Source of the DNA: Adiantum capillus-veneris
Lineage: Eukaryota > Streptophyta > Polypodiopsida > Polypodiales > Pteridaceae
Reading direction: 5' to 3'
DNA length: 64,000 nucleotides
NCBI GenBank assembly: GCA_014529385.2
Contig: CM043958.1
Coordinates: 123,616,817-123,680,816, forward strand
Each line of letters opens with the position of its first letter. The first letter of the stretch is position 1. Position numbers and translations under genes: made by a program. The notes beneath the pieces are model-generated. The model was not told where the DNA came from, made no database searches, and saw only the letters and a program-made list of their open reading frames with translations. Shown piece by piece: positions 11,999-23,214 of the stretch.

Positions 11999-13495
11999 CT
12001 AGTAGATGCTCATTCCACCTGGATCAAAAGGCCAAAGGCATATGGCCTGATTCACAAGAAGCATCATAACACCACACCTACATTTGTCAACAATCAACCA
12101 AAATGCACCATAGGTATATCCAACTAACACATCCGCCCTGTCTGGAGTTCCAAAAGCATAAATATTGCCTGCCACATTCAACCCAACCGATAGAGACAAC
12201 TCAAGTGACTCATCACCTGGCATCTTGGCTTCACCAGCCATAGCAACAACCTGCAAATCATGCACCCAAGTAGCTAAAAGCATTGTGTGAAGGTAAAGTT
12301 GTTGATATCCAAAGCAAAAAAGTATCCCCGCAGCACATATATCCCTAGCATAGGCATCCACATAGCTGAGATTAGACTCATATATGCCAAACCCCTTCTC
12401 ATCATCATAAGCATACTCATCATCACACATAACTTCATCCACATCATAATCATGGCTATCACCACTATCCATAGCTTCTAGTATGGGTTCATCAATCTCT
12501 AAGAATACAGATCCCTGCTCTAAATCACAATCATGCTCACAAATCGATTCAATCACTGCACATCCATCAACATATGGCTTCAAAACAGGCTCCACATCCA
12601 AAAAATCCACAAAATGGCTCTCAACCTTGCCCTCTTCCCTAATTTCCAAGGAACTAGTATCCAAAGATACGTGCTCATCATCAATAACCTCAACCTCACT
12701 CTCACGCCCAGAATCACAAGGTACACAAGTAGCTAATGCATCCTCTTCAAGACTTTTCAATCCTGTATGCAAAGCATTACTCACCTCTTTAGGCTCTTCC
12801 ATAAACCTGTCAACCTGCAAGACCTCTTTACGCTTCACAATAGACCTTGGGAAGAAATGAGAAACATCATAGGATAGGCTACTTTTCACCTGCTTAGGCT
12901 TAACTTCATCTTCCATGTCAAATCCATCTTGCACATGCATACCTGTACTGATACCATGTTCCTCAAGACGCTTAAACTTCCATTCCTTGTGCTTTGCAAT
13001 GCATACCGCATCTTCAAAAGACTCGGGCGTCTTCAACTCAACCTCGAACCGCAACCAAGGTGACAAACCATAAACAAAAGAACTTTTCTTCAATGAACAA
13101 GGGGGGGTCTCATCCTTAAGAGCAACACACCAATGAGTCCATAAATCTATAAAACCTTGTACATAGGCATCAACACCTTGACAAGAACCTTGCTTAAGAG
13201 CATTGAGCTCATTCCATACTGCATTTGCATCTTCAAAAACTTGGAAACGCTCTAAAAAAGCTTCTATAAACTTGTCAAGACTCAAACCATAAGAAGAAGC
13301 CATTGCTTCCTTAGCTTCCAAATCCATGAGCCAAACACGGGCCTCATCTTTCAAAAGCAATCCAAATAGCCTCAAAATCTTCTCCTCATCACACATATTG
13401 TTGCTTATGCATGCCACCTCGACTTGCTCCAGAAAGTCTTCCGCATCTTCACCACTTCTTCCATGAAATTCCGGATAAGAGAAAGCCATGGCCAC
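11999..13495 (-). CDS. gag: Intact Gag polyprotein of the gag-only element (498 aa)
   Basis: Capsid-type protein expected to form the virus-like particle that packages element RNA in the cytoplasm. Residues about 1-180 follow the Ty3 retrotransposon Gag pattern: a start of the type MAFxYPEFHGRSGEDAEDFL, then a helical region with EARVWL. They closely resemble the gag starts at 41248 (minus) and 61237 (plus). The middle (about 200-380) is strongly acidic. The C-terminal 120 residues are more hydrophobic with some Cys. I see no CCHC zinc knuckle and no DSG/DTG protease motif. The frame is open from ATG at 13495 to a stop about 50 bases from the 3' LTR, with no break. Nearly all the coding interior is this gene, so enzymes must come in trans. 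Confidence 0.88.
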   Translation of the reverse strand: MAMAFSYPEFHGRSGEDAEDFLEQVEVACISNNMCDEEKILRLFGLLLKDEARVWLMDLEAKEAMASSYGLSLDKFIEAFLERFQVFEDANAVWNELNALKQGSCQGVDAYVQGFIDLWTHWCVALKDETPPCSLKKSSFVYGLSPWLRFEVELKTPESFEDAVCIAKHKEWKFKRLEEHGISTGMHVQDGFDMEDEVKPKQVKSSLSYDVSHFFPRSIVKRKEVLQVDRFMEEPKEVSNALHTGLKSLEEDALATCVPCDSGRESEVEVIDDEHVSLDTSSLEIREEGKVESHFVDFLDVEPVLKPYVDGCAVIESICEHDCDLEQGSVFLEIDEPILEAMDSGDSHDYDVDEVMCDDEYAYDDEKGFGIYESNLSYVDAYARDICAAGILFCFGYQQLYLHTMLLATWVHDLQVVAMAGEAKMPGDESLELSLSVGLNVAGNIYAFGTPDRADVLVGYTYGAFWLIVDKCRCGVMMLLVNQAICLWPFDPGGMSIY

Positions 13496-14511
13496 CCAAG
13501 CTACTATGCTTTGAGAACCCCTTCAAACACACGTACAAGAACCCAAAACTTTTCACTACCCAATCCCCAGAAACTTCGATGGAGCTCAGCTTTAGATAAG
13601 GACAAACACATGCACATCAAATGAGTTTTCATAGTTAATCATCGGAATGACAACAGGAAAAGGACATTCCAGGATCTCTCTCAATCTTCTTGGCCGAAAC
13701 ATAAAGACTATGCGCTGCTGGAAAAAGATCTTCCTGGACACATGAACATTAATCTAAATTCTTTGAGTTAAATGAAAAGGAGTGAACTGAGGGCCATTTT
13801 GATCATCCATTAAAGCCAACCATGAAGCTCCCAAGAAGGCACACCTGACTCAACCTCTGATTTTGCCAGAATTTCAGCAGCATAACAGCATAAATGGCTC
13901 AATATACCAAAAAACCAGCCATCATAACTTGGGAAAATTTCGACAGAGTTTCCCCAGAAGTAGAGCAGTAGGAACCCAAAATATAGACTGTCTATGTATG
14001 CATAAACTGTCAACAATAGAACCCGAGCATCAAGTAGGACTCACTAGTACATAGCCTATGGCGAGGTCACGAAAAGGGTGCTCCAGCTACCTGTATCACC
14101 GAAAGGATCTCCACATTTGAGAATCCCCCAGCTCAATAAAAACCTCACGCTATCGACCCTCACACGAAAGCTAATGCAAATCGCGTATAGTCAAGTCTCA
14201 GAAATGACTATCTTCCAGACCAAGTCTCAGAAATGGCTGGGACTGCCAAATAAAACCATATATGGCTCCACAAAGGCGTACAATGGCAGTTTCCACAAGT
14301 AACGTACAATCCAACAGACAATGCGCTCAAATAGGCGCCAAGTGATGCATACCCACAATAACTGCAAGTGACATCACTGCTAGTTTATCACTGTACTCCA
14401 GCTACCTGTACCTGTGTGAATCACCTATACCTTTACCTGTCCCTGTAACCTGTAATCTGTAATCTCGAAGCTTGAAGCTTGAAGCTCGAAGCAGAAGGTA
14501 CTCGAAGAAGA
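13496..14511 (-). other. Leader of the gag-only element
   Basis: About 1 kb between primer-binding site and gag start with no long frame. The packaging signal and gag 5' untranslated region would be expected here. Near 14455-14490 the runs CTTGAAG and CTCGAAG repeat several times. Confidence 0.6.
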
Positions 14512-14529
14512 TCCTCCGTGGGGGCGCCA
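14512..14529 (-). other. Primer-binding site of the gag-only element
   Basis: The minus strand reads TGGCGCCCCCACGGAGGA six bases inside the LTR end. TTTGGCGCCCACCG-type sites are typical of plant Tat/Athila Ty3 elements. The Tat-type element at 34201 has nearly the same site (TGGTGCCCCCACGGAGGA). I did not assign the tRNA. Confidence 0.75.
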
Positions 14530-14535
14530 AAAGAA

Positions 14536-15679
14536 TGTGAGCGGAATGAAAACACACACAGCGCCTCTATAACGACCCGTCACACACTCTTGGGAAGATA
14601 CACACACACACTATGGGGCACCACTCGGCTTAGACAACACACCTGGCCGAGACAGGGAACACACCTCTGGAGTGAGAGGAGAGAGACTATCCACTTGCCC
14701 ACTCCACACAGACACACACACACACACACACACCCAAAAAAATCAGCTCAAAAGAGGAGAATTTCTGATGTTTAGATACAATTGAGCTTGGGCCAACACC
14801 AATGGGGCAAATAGCTCACACACTATGGGTGAAAGAAGCCATATACAATCACAAACTGGAGCAGAAACTTCGCTCATAGGAGGAACTTACACAGAAAAAC
14901 AGCAGGAAAAGAGTGAGGAATTTGGCAAAATGGACAGCGCCATCGCGTCCGGAACGGCCCAAAACCCCAGTCTACAATGTCAAAGTGCTCAAATCCGACC
15001 TCGGATGAGCAGTTTACGGCCAAAACAGGCTCCAAAAACCCCAAAAACACACCTGCGGCTGTTCCTCCTCTCTTCTCCACGTTTTTTCTGGTCTTCTCTC
15101 TGTTTTTTCAGTTCCCACACTTAGATTTATTAGTTGGTCACCCTTGGCCTTTTAGATGACCTCAAACGGACCCCGAACAGGCCAAAAACTGACCTCGCAG
15201 TGCATAGTTGTCACCTTTTTGCATCATTCGCACACCTGACACTCAGCTTTTTTCCAATAATGCATCTCTCCACCACGTGAAGTGGCCCCAAAAAAAGGTC
15301 CTCATGATGACCTCTCTGCATAACTCTCACCAGAAAACACCCATGTTGTGCCCGTACTTCTCCACGTGCAAATATTGACCTCGTTCGCCCTCCTGACGCC
15401 ACTAGATGCCATCTGACGCACCTGCTGACCTCACGTCGTCGGCCCGCGGATAGCTTCCTCGAGAAGTTTTACGCGCTACCAACTCCTCCTTATTGTAGAA
15501 AAAACACAGTGGTACTGGTAATAGTGAAAATCGATGCACTATGTACACCCTGTCCTACCTGTACACATGTGGGCCCCACGTAACCACCTGGCTCTGCAAA
15601 ATGGGCAATTCCTTTATTCGATGCACCATGCATGTGTATATACATATGTGCAATACCTTGCTCCAAAAAACTCCTGACA
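14536..15679 (-). repeat. 5' LTR of the gag-only element (1144 bp)
   Basis: Apparently identical partner of 10805-11948. On the minus strand it begins TGTCAGGAG and ends CCGCTCACA. Confidence 0.95.
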
Positions 15680-15683
15680 ACGT

Positions 15684-15960
15684 CATTGTACCTAGCCTAG
15701 AGGATTGACATAGTGAATTCTTGTCAGGGATTTGTAGGAGGTTCTCATAAAGTGGAATGATGCTACAAATTGATCAATCGAGTCTTTCACCTTCAATAAT
15801 GGGGAAGCCTACATTGGAGGACGACTATGTTAAAGTTTCACTCTAGCAAGGTGGAAAGATGACTAGTTATGAAGGATACTTGGAAGGGCCACAATTGGTG
15901 TCAATGTTCTCTGAGCACTAGTATCTCATCCTTGTCATGTGAGGGATATTTGTAAAAATC
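15684..15960 (+). pseudogene. Decayed FCP1-like gene, copy A, continued past the insertion
   Basis: Directly after the gag-only element the plus strand reads VIVPSLED. Copy B has ITPKLEDQTVEQW at the same point after its NPEGSW block, so this looks like the 3' remainder of the gene split at 10804. Stops follow at once. Beyond about 15960 I can no longer recognise coding sequence. Confidence 0.42.
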
Positions 15961-16640
15961 TTATGTAATTTTTGGACCCCAAGCTTTGTAGCAAACCCTT
16001 GTATAAGCAGACTTGTCATTACAATTACCTAATTGTAAGCTAACGCTCTCCTACAAAGCCATGTATATGCCTACTTCCCATGAGGGATGGTTTTTTGGCA
16101 ACATTTAGAATGATTATGTACTGAGTGATTAACATGTAACTCGTCAATGACATGAAAGTTGAATTTATAGTTACTTCATTATGTCACCATTGTTGCTTTG
16201 GACTCAATTTATGTTGTGGGTATTGTGTGTTTGGTTGTGGTTGTGGTTGTGGATGGTGTGTATCAGACACGTTCTAAGAGCATGCTATGTGTCAAAATTG
16301 GAGGCCTCTTGTCACTAAATTCATGCTGTATTTTAGCATTCTAGCACTAAAAAGTAACAATACAAGTAGTACCAACCAAGGTACTTGGTGTACCTAATGT
16401 GTAGATGAGTATTTTAAAAGAATATTGTGAAACCACCCACAATGGTAGTTTAAGGTACCCTATTTGTAAATAGATACATGTGAAAAATGTTGGGAGACTA
16501 CCCAAAATGGTACTTAAAGTACCTATTCATAGATATGTTCCATGCATCGTACTTCAGTACCTAATACACACACTTCTAGAACATGCACTAAAAACCTATG
16601 ATTGGTTCTTTGAGACTATAAAAACCTGTGATTTGTACTT
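15961..16640. other. Unassigned, GTAC-rich spacer
   Basis: AT-rich DNA in which GGTAC, AGTACC and GTACTT occur repeatedly from about 16370. This is the same vocabulary as the minisatellites at 7640-8610 but without a clear period. A short GGTTGTGGTTGTGG run lies near 16235. Confidence 0.5.
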
Positions 16641-16952
16641 TGAGACTATGTGCATACCTCCTTTAAGTACCTGAACAAGTAGTCAAGTGGTTGAACTTGA
16701 ATTGTAGTAAGTCTAGCATTACTTTATAGTACACATGTTGGTACTTTAAGTACATGGGTAGATAGATAGTTTGCTATCATGTAGGTCAGCCTATTTTGAG
16801 ACTATGTGCATACCTCCTTTAAGTACCTGAACAAGTAGTCAAGTGCTTGAACTTGAATTGTAGTAAGTCTAGCATTACTTTGAAGTACACATGTTGGTAC
16901 TTTAAGTAAATGGGTAGATAGATAGTTTTCTATCATGTAGGTCAGCCTATTT
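16641..16952. repeat. 156-bp tandem duplication
   Basis: Two head-to-tail copies, 16641-16796 and 16797-16952, starting TGAGACTATGTGCATACC. They differ at only a handful of positions (for example GTGGTTGAA against GTGCTTGAA). Each contains GTACTTTAAGTA and GATAGATAG. The few differences suggest a recent duplication. Confidence 0.92.
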
Positions 16953-19411
16953 TAAATATGCTTCTAAAGTCAGATTGTTAAGCCGACTCTTGAAAAAACA
17001 CAACCTCCTCTCCTTTGCAATTCTCCAAATGATGCTCTGCAAGCGGGCTGAAAAATACAAGTACCTCCAAGGTCTTCACCACATTAAAAACGCAGACAAG
17101 AGTCTCTCGGTCCCTTTTATAGAGAAAGAGAGGGAGACACCCTTTACCAACATGAAACCACTACTGCATGTGTCTTATATACGTGTTGAAAATTTTCACT
17201 CTGATATCATGTGAGAAGTGGCAGTGGAAGAGAGAGAAACATACCATGCATGGACTATAGAAAGAGAAAAGTAAGTATGAAGAGACTACATTTGTGATTA
17301 CGTGTTTTTGGAGGACTTAGGTACAATAAACAATATTGCAGCAAAATAATTGTTTATTAGGCTCAAAGATATAGAGACCTACAACAATGTTGGCATGCTA
17401 TTGTACAAATTTTCATAAACCTTTAGAGATAATCTAAGCTTATGTGGATCACCATGCAAGGGCTCCAAAGGTATCTTGATCGATTGAACCAAGTGAGATG
17501 CCAAAAACACTTTTGGTTGGTCTGGAGGTATGTAATAAACATCCTCGGTACCATCAACTAGCTCATAGTAGTAGCCCTCAACCAAATAGAAGTTTGAGAA
17601 AATGAAGTTTTCCTAAGAATCTCTTAGATCTCATGTTATTTTGTATTTCTCCTTTAAGCACCTCAAGAGGTTGAAGTCTGCTCTATCTTTGTTCCTATTT
17701 ATGGAAAAGTTTTCACCTACATGGAGAGCATCACTAAATATTTCCACCATACATAGGCAAATCTAATCCTTCATCGTCGTCACTTGACTAATTGCATCAT
17801 GATGTCCACCATACATAGGCAAATTTGATCATTCATCTCATCACTTGATTGATCACTTTCTTTAGCATTGTTGTTCAAGGGTTTGATGGAGATGTACTAC
17901 CAAGACCATGTTGCATCCCATGTGACAACATGTGCCAAAGAAAACCCTACCTGTAGGTCCATAATTGCATGATGTAAAAATGTATTTCGGCACTGCAACC
18001 CAAAGTTATTTGCTCTTACATGACCTTGTCATGTTTTTGAAGAGGAAAATGGATGAAAGCATTCAAGATTATTCATTCAACTTGAAAAAGTCAAGAAAAG
18101 CAGATCTAAAAAGGGAATAAAACCAAATCATATACATACCTGGAGGTTGAACATGAAATTCACTTACGCGTAGTCACATGCACTTTGCAAACTTAAAAGA
18201 TAAAATTGGAAACGTGCCTTACCATAAAAGCAGCCTGAAAGAGGTAATATATGGGTGACCTGTTGAACACTAAATCAAAGATTAGTGAAAAACAAGCAGT
18301 AGAAAACCCTGGGTGTTGCCCTTGCAATCCAAACCCCTTGGTTAGCTTCTACAATGTCAACCCACTTGGTTAGACTTTGCATGAAAACTACTCAACCTAA
18401 CAACCAACGGTGGAGAATATAGTCTACCGTGGTCAGAAGTGTTCAAGAAAGTTGAATTTGTTCACTACCCCTTGGTAGTTTGCAAAACTCTTTCCTTGAA
18501 AGTAGAACTGTGCTGAGCTCAAATCCTGACGCTCAACACCTATGGAGTGATTGTGTATTAGCTAGGGCATACCGCTGAAAATACCACTCCAAGAGATGTA
18601 ATCAATGATACAACTCCGCAATAGATCTTCAGTAGTTAGAATCATAGCTTTAATGATGTAGCCTAGCTACATAATACTTGCTCATGAACAGCCTTGCTTG
18701 TTGTCCACGACCATGTCTATTCCTGTGAAAAGGCAGCATAAAGATGCCTTGGTTACCCTTTAAGAGTATGGGATTGCTCATAGCCAAAAAAACCCTAGAC
18801 TGGAGGTTAATCTACAAAGTAGTCGTTCCCTTATATTTCTCTACATGATCTGTTCGTCCGCCATAGTTAAGCATTGTCTAAATATGACGACCAATTTGCT
18901 TAAATTCTGATCTTTGTGACCATGAAGGTCTGCTCACAATCATATTGTCGACTTTCAACCATTTACCGAGCAGGTGGTTTGTCAAAAACAAAGAAGCTTG
19001 ACACTTAATGCCAAACATATGGGCCCGTGCTGATTTTTCCAATTCTGCGACTCTTGTTGGGGCTATAGATCTTAGTTGGGTAGTTGGGCACCCACATTTT
19101 GAACACAAAGAGAGAAGAAGAAGGAAAAAAGCAATGGCTGCTTCTACAGAGTTCCCAGGGAGAAGAAGCAAGAGAGAACTACTGTGTGATGCCCCATGAA
19201 GGCCGCCAATAGATTAAAAAATATCCTCAGCCCCTGCGCACCCCACGAGTCCAAAAAACACACCATCCATGCAGGTCGACAAAAAGCCCCTTGTGTGTGC
19301 AATCTTTTGTTCTTGAGGACCTCAACCTCCTCGGATCTGTGTATTCAAGGGGCCATGCCCACAGCCTTCCCCCCTTCCTTGCAAGAGAGCTTATCCATGG
19401 CCTAGGATTTC

Positions 19412-19413
<2 letters not shown>
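16953..19413. other. Unassigned region
   Basis: About 2.4 kb. Frames of 60-100 codons occur on both strands (minus 17379-17585 and minus 18878-19171 are the most protein-like), but none carries a motif I can name. The stretch CACCATACATAGGCAAAT is repeated at about 17746 and 17808 within a roughly 60-bp local duplication. Otherwise nothing supported. Confidence 0.4.

Positions 19414-19480
<67 letters not shown>
19414..19480. repeat. (GA)n microsatellite, about 67 bp
   Basis: Uninterrupted AG dinucleotides. This is one of the few tracts here with purines on the plus strand. Confidence 0.98.
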
Positions 19481-19482
<2 letters not shown>

Positions 19483-19546
19483 TTCTTGAATGTGCCATGC
19501 AATCCCCTCCATGCATGCTACCCTTCCCCCTTCTCCCTGAGCTCCA

Positions 19547-21315
19547 ATACCAATGAAAATCCTAGGGAGTGGAGCATGCAACTCTCCACCCGACCATGCC
19601 CTATATAGACCCTGCCTTGCTAATTGTAGGCCCCCCTTGACTGCATGTCCGCCCTGTCCCTTGGCCTGCCTGGTCTTACCCTATGCCTGATAGGATAGAC
19701 TCCCTATCTTGTGTTGTGTTAGACTCTAGCAGTCACAGTTGCAAGACATTTAGGAAGCTATAGGGAGGGTATGGAGTATAGAGTCTCACTCATACTGTTA
19801 GAAGCTTTGCGACACCTCACACTTCAGAGATGAGCATAGGTAAGTGTTTAGTCTGTACCATGTTGGAGGCTTGCCTCACACTTCACAAAGTAGATTTAAC
19901 ATTTCTAGATTGCGGTTCATATTCTGCACAGCATAGTGCTTTGTGACACAAGAACAATTCACATTCGTCATACATCTTCTATCTCAAATTATGATAAAAA
20001 GAATAGAGTCGAGGTTTATCTTTTCTCTATATTTGATATCCTAGTTGAGAGTAGATGTTATTCATCTAGTATCTTAGATAATGGGATGAGCGTTGAGTTG
20101 AAAAAAATTCTTCTCTTCGTCTCCAATATTTGTGCGAGTTATTAGATGCATTGTACGTGTTCAATTCTGAGACCGACGTAGTTGTTGTGTTTGACTTGGA
20201 TCCCAATGCTAGGTTTATATTTTCAAAATTAGTCATTTGCTACTTTGTGTTGATAGACGATTAATCTATCAACACTTCCCTTGCAGCGTCCAAATTTGTG
20301 TTAAAGATGGACATCTCACATGGTTGGATTGCACACATGGTGTCCTCTTTTTCTCTTCCTATCTATGTTTTTCTCTTCTTCTCTCTCACACACACTTTTT
20401 TATGATTCTATTTCTGATGAAAACAAATAACTTGATTGTATATACTACATGCTCTCTGTGTCTCACATAGTAACAATGTTTGAAGATAGTTGGTGTATCT
20501 ATCTTTAGTTTTTAGCGTTTATTTTGTTTTGATCGTGGTTGTCATTGACACAACTATGTATTAACAAGAATGGTTGAGATAAAAAAAATCATGAGCGCAT
20601 CAGAAGTACACAGTAGGGTGTTGCATTTGTTTTCTACATTAGATGCCTGAGAATGATCCGCATCATCATGTGGGCCCTGTTACACCTATAAATTTTACCC
20701 TTCTCATCAGAGACATTTCCCACCACTCATTTGCACAATTATAGAAAATATATCAAACCACCTCCTGTCACTCAACAAATCTTTGGGCAGATTATTGTCT
20801 CATTCAAAAGTTTTCATGGTCCGACCATTTATGCATTGCTTGATGTGCGACAACGAATGAAACTTGTGAAGTAGGTACTTGCAGAATTAAAGGCCAAGAA
20901 AAGATTGAGTCTTCTTCAAAGCCCAAGTGTACAGACAATGATCCAGTATCAAGCACGCCAATCGAAGGAGAGAGGGATCCTATGGCCTTTGCAACACCAC
21001 AAGTCTCTCTCATGCCCTCCTCGATACATGTTTCCACATCCTAATTATCAACCTCCATAGGGTCCATGCCCACACGACATCTTTCACGCCATCCTCGACG
21101 GTGTTCACCAAAAAAAGTGTTAGCGACAAATGGAAAAAACAAGAGCGTTGGAAATCTCCTCGTTTTTTAGTGAAAATTTTAGGGCTTTTACTAGTTTTTA
21201 CACTACAATTCTCCAAGTTTAGCCGATTTCCATCAAGGTGACCCTCTCGCCTACTCGTGAATTTACAATTTGTATCCTTTAAAACTACACTCAAGGTTAG
21301 TTTTCTATGAATGTG
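19547..21315. repeat. Dispersed repeat, copy 1 (about 1.77 kb), LTR-like left part
   Basis: Shares most of its length with 51662-53165 plus 54490-54800. Similarity starts at TACCAATGAAAA and stops after TATGAATG. The left 721 bp (19554-20274) look like a minus-strand LTR: they start TGTTGATAGATTAATC after the purine-rich GCAAGGGAAG and end TTCA next to a degraded tRNA-Met-type site (TTGGTATTGGAGC). The remaining 1 kb would be element interior but shows no recognised domain. Its class is therefore uncertain. The copy lacks the 1.3 kb segment present in copy 2. Confidence 0.7.
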
Positions 21316-22138
21316 GTTCATGTTCTTTGGATAGAGGCAAAGGCAATCTTGACAAGGATGGCATAACTAGTGCTTAGTTAGCTGCGTTGGTACCCACCAG
21401 GTCCAAGAAGATCCATTGTTATAAATGCAAGAAAAGACGCTTTTTGCTCAAGATTTCAAAGCCAAAGGCAAAAGCAAAGAATTCACAAGAGGAAAAAGGC
21501 AAAGGAAAATTTGACAGAGATAACGATGATAAGTATCTGATAGATGAGATCAACATGGCACACGTGGTGGAAACTACAATGGCCACGATACCAAATTTCT
21601 AGTTAGGTGATCATTGTGGCCACTAGCTTCATCTAGGTAGGGGCTTGTGAGTGGTAGAGAGGGGAAAATTGTGCTCCCTACAAATAACTTGGACCCTTGT
21701 GTTGGAGTTCAAGTTATTGGTGTTTGAATGCATGGATTGTGCTACAAGCACATGTATCTGACAAGGAACCTATGAAACGTATCTAAAACACTATGGATGA
21801 GTGCACTAACACATTGTTGTTGGCCAGATTATGGACAAAATGTGTTTCAAAGTTCATTATCTAGGACTATTTGGATGTGATGTATTCATAGATCATGAAT
21901 GGGGATCTTGGACATAGTGTGGTCTACAATTCAGCTTTGTAAAAGGCATCTGATGCTCAAGATTGCACTCTTCTCGGTGATACATTGGTACTAGCAAATT
22001 TGAGGTGTATCCACAAGCACAATAGTTGTTGTTGGGGTGTCTATGGTAGCTTTTTCATTGCCTTGTTATCACTACTTATGTCGCAGAGAGGGTGTTAAAG
22101 GTTATGGCATCCCAAGTGAATATCCCAATGTGCTCCCT
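21316..22138 (+). other. Unassigned, weak decayed coding signal
   Basis: A 71-codon frame at 21387-21602 contains HCYKCKKR and a lysine-rich stretch (KPKAKAKN), reminiscent of a nucleic-acid-binding tail, but there is too little to name. The plus strand from 21650 to 22130 carries further short, broken frames ahead of the FCP1-like pseudogene and may belong to it. Confidence 0.3.

Positions 22139-22216
<78 letters not shown>
22139..22216. repeat. (TA)n microsatellite, about 78 bp
   Basis: TA dinucleotides with two short CATA interruptions near the start. Such tracts can extrude as cruciforms. Confidence 0.97.
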
Positions 22217-22219
<3 letters not shown>

Positions 22220-23214
22220 CTTTAGACATTTATTTTACTTATTTGTCAAATCTTGGGCAGGGCAATTTGCCTAGTGCCAGTTTTGTAATTGGCACTCAAT
22301 TATCCTAAAGGAATACATAGGAATTGATTATGTGGGAAGCGCGCATGACAAGAAGTATGTCAAGAAAAGATTGAAGAAGAGAAGCCTATAATGATGACTT
22401 GGATGAGCTGGATAGAATGGATGAAGGGGTAAATGTGACACCACAACAAGCAAAATTGCCCGAGGGTGTTGTAGAAAGTGAAGGAACGGATAACGATGAT
22501 GAATTCATCATGATTGCTCATGCCAAACCTAGCTGGTTGCAACTGATGAATTAAGTGCTTTGGAGGAAACATTCAAGAGTGTGCAAGAGGAATTTATGAG
22601 GACTTACAATGGGCAGAATGTGCAAGACACCGGTGATGACAGCCCTCTCTTGGTTTTTGTAGACAAAGTGAAGCTGAAGAGGAAAGGTGGCCTAGAATAA
22701 AATCCAAAAGAGCTTGTAGAGGATGCTTGTGTTGCCCAGAAGAGCACCCAGGATGATATAACCGACCTTACCAAAGGTGAAAAGAAAGCCACTTGCTCAC
22801 ATGCTTACAAGAATCTATGTTGAACATGTTCTCTATTGTGCCCAAATTTTGTAGTACTAGCAAGCTTCACATCTTATGGCATGTATCTCTCTGAATCTTT
22901 ATAATGGAGAAAATATTATAGGCATAATTATGTCTCTGTGCAATAGTTCAATAGTTTTCTCTTGTCCTTTATGATGTCTTCATTCGATACCTTTATTGGC
23001 ACAGGGAAAGAGAAACTAGAATTAATTGCCTTGCATGATATGAATGTTGCCATTGCATTGAAAAAGATATGATAAAGGCGTCTCACCAAGGCCAAATAGA
23101 TAAGAAGAGAAAAAGATGAGATTGAGAATCACCTAGACCGCTACCTTAAACAACATAGGAAATTTGATGAGTACTTGGGGTAAGTTATTTTTTTTTTAGA
23201 GGTATCCGCCATCT
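22217..23214 (+). other. Unassigned, probably 5' part of FCP1-like copy B
   Basis: Plus-strand frames broken by stops include DDLDELDRMDEGVNVTPQQ (about 22395-22450) and acidic/lysine-rich blocks. They lead into the motif-bearing part at 23215. No domain is recognisable in this stretch itself. Confidence 0.3.

Larger units (their letters stand above)
10805..15679 (-). mobile_element. Young gag-only Ty3-type LTR element (TR-GAG-like), complete
   Basis: Two 1144-bp LTRs (10805-11948 and 14536-15679) look identical along their length. They flank 2.6 kb holding one intact gag frame and no protease, reverse transcriptase, RNase H or integrase. Ends are TG...CA. The flanks share ACGT (10801-10804 and 15680-15683), a probable 4-bp target-site duplication. 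A primer-binding site (14512-14529) and purine-rich tract (11949-11966) fix the minus orientation. Terminal-repeat elements with only a GAG domain are known in plants and depend on other elements' enzymes. Identical LTRs imply a recent insertion. The element sits inside the FCP1-like pseudogene, whose reading resumes on the far side. Confidence 0.92.

Noticed and set aside
12483-12860. 125-codon plus-strand frame
   Set aside because: It lies antisense to the intact gag (11999-13495), is shorter, and has no motif, so it is a shadow frame.
19541-19553. Firm primer-binding site for the dispersed repeat
   Set aside because: It has at least two mismatches to tRNA-Met and lies at the edge of the similarity between the two copies, so it is noted only as suggestive.
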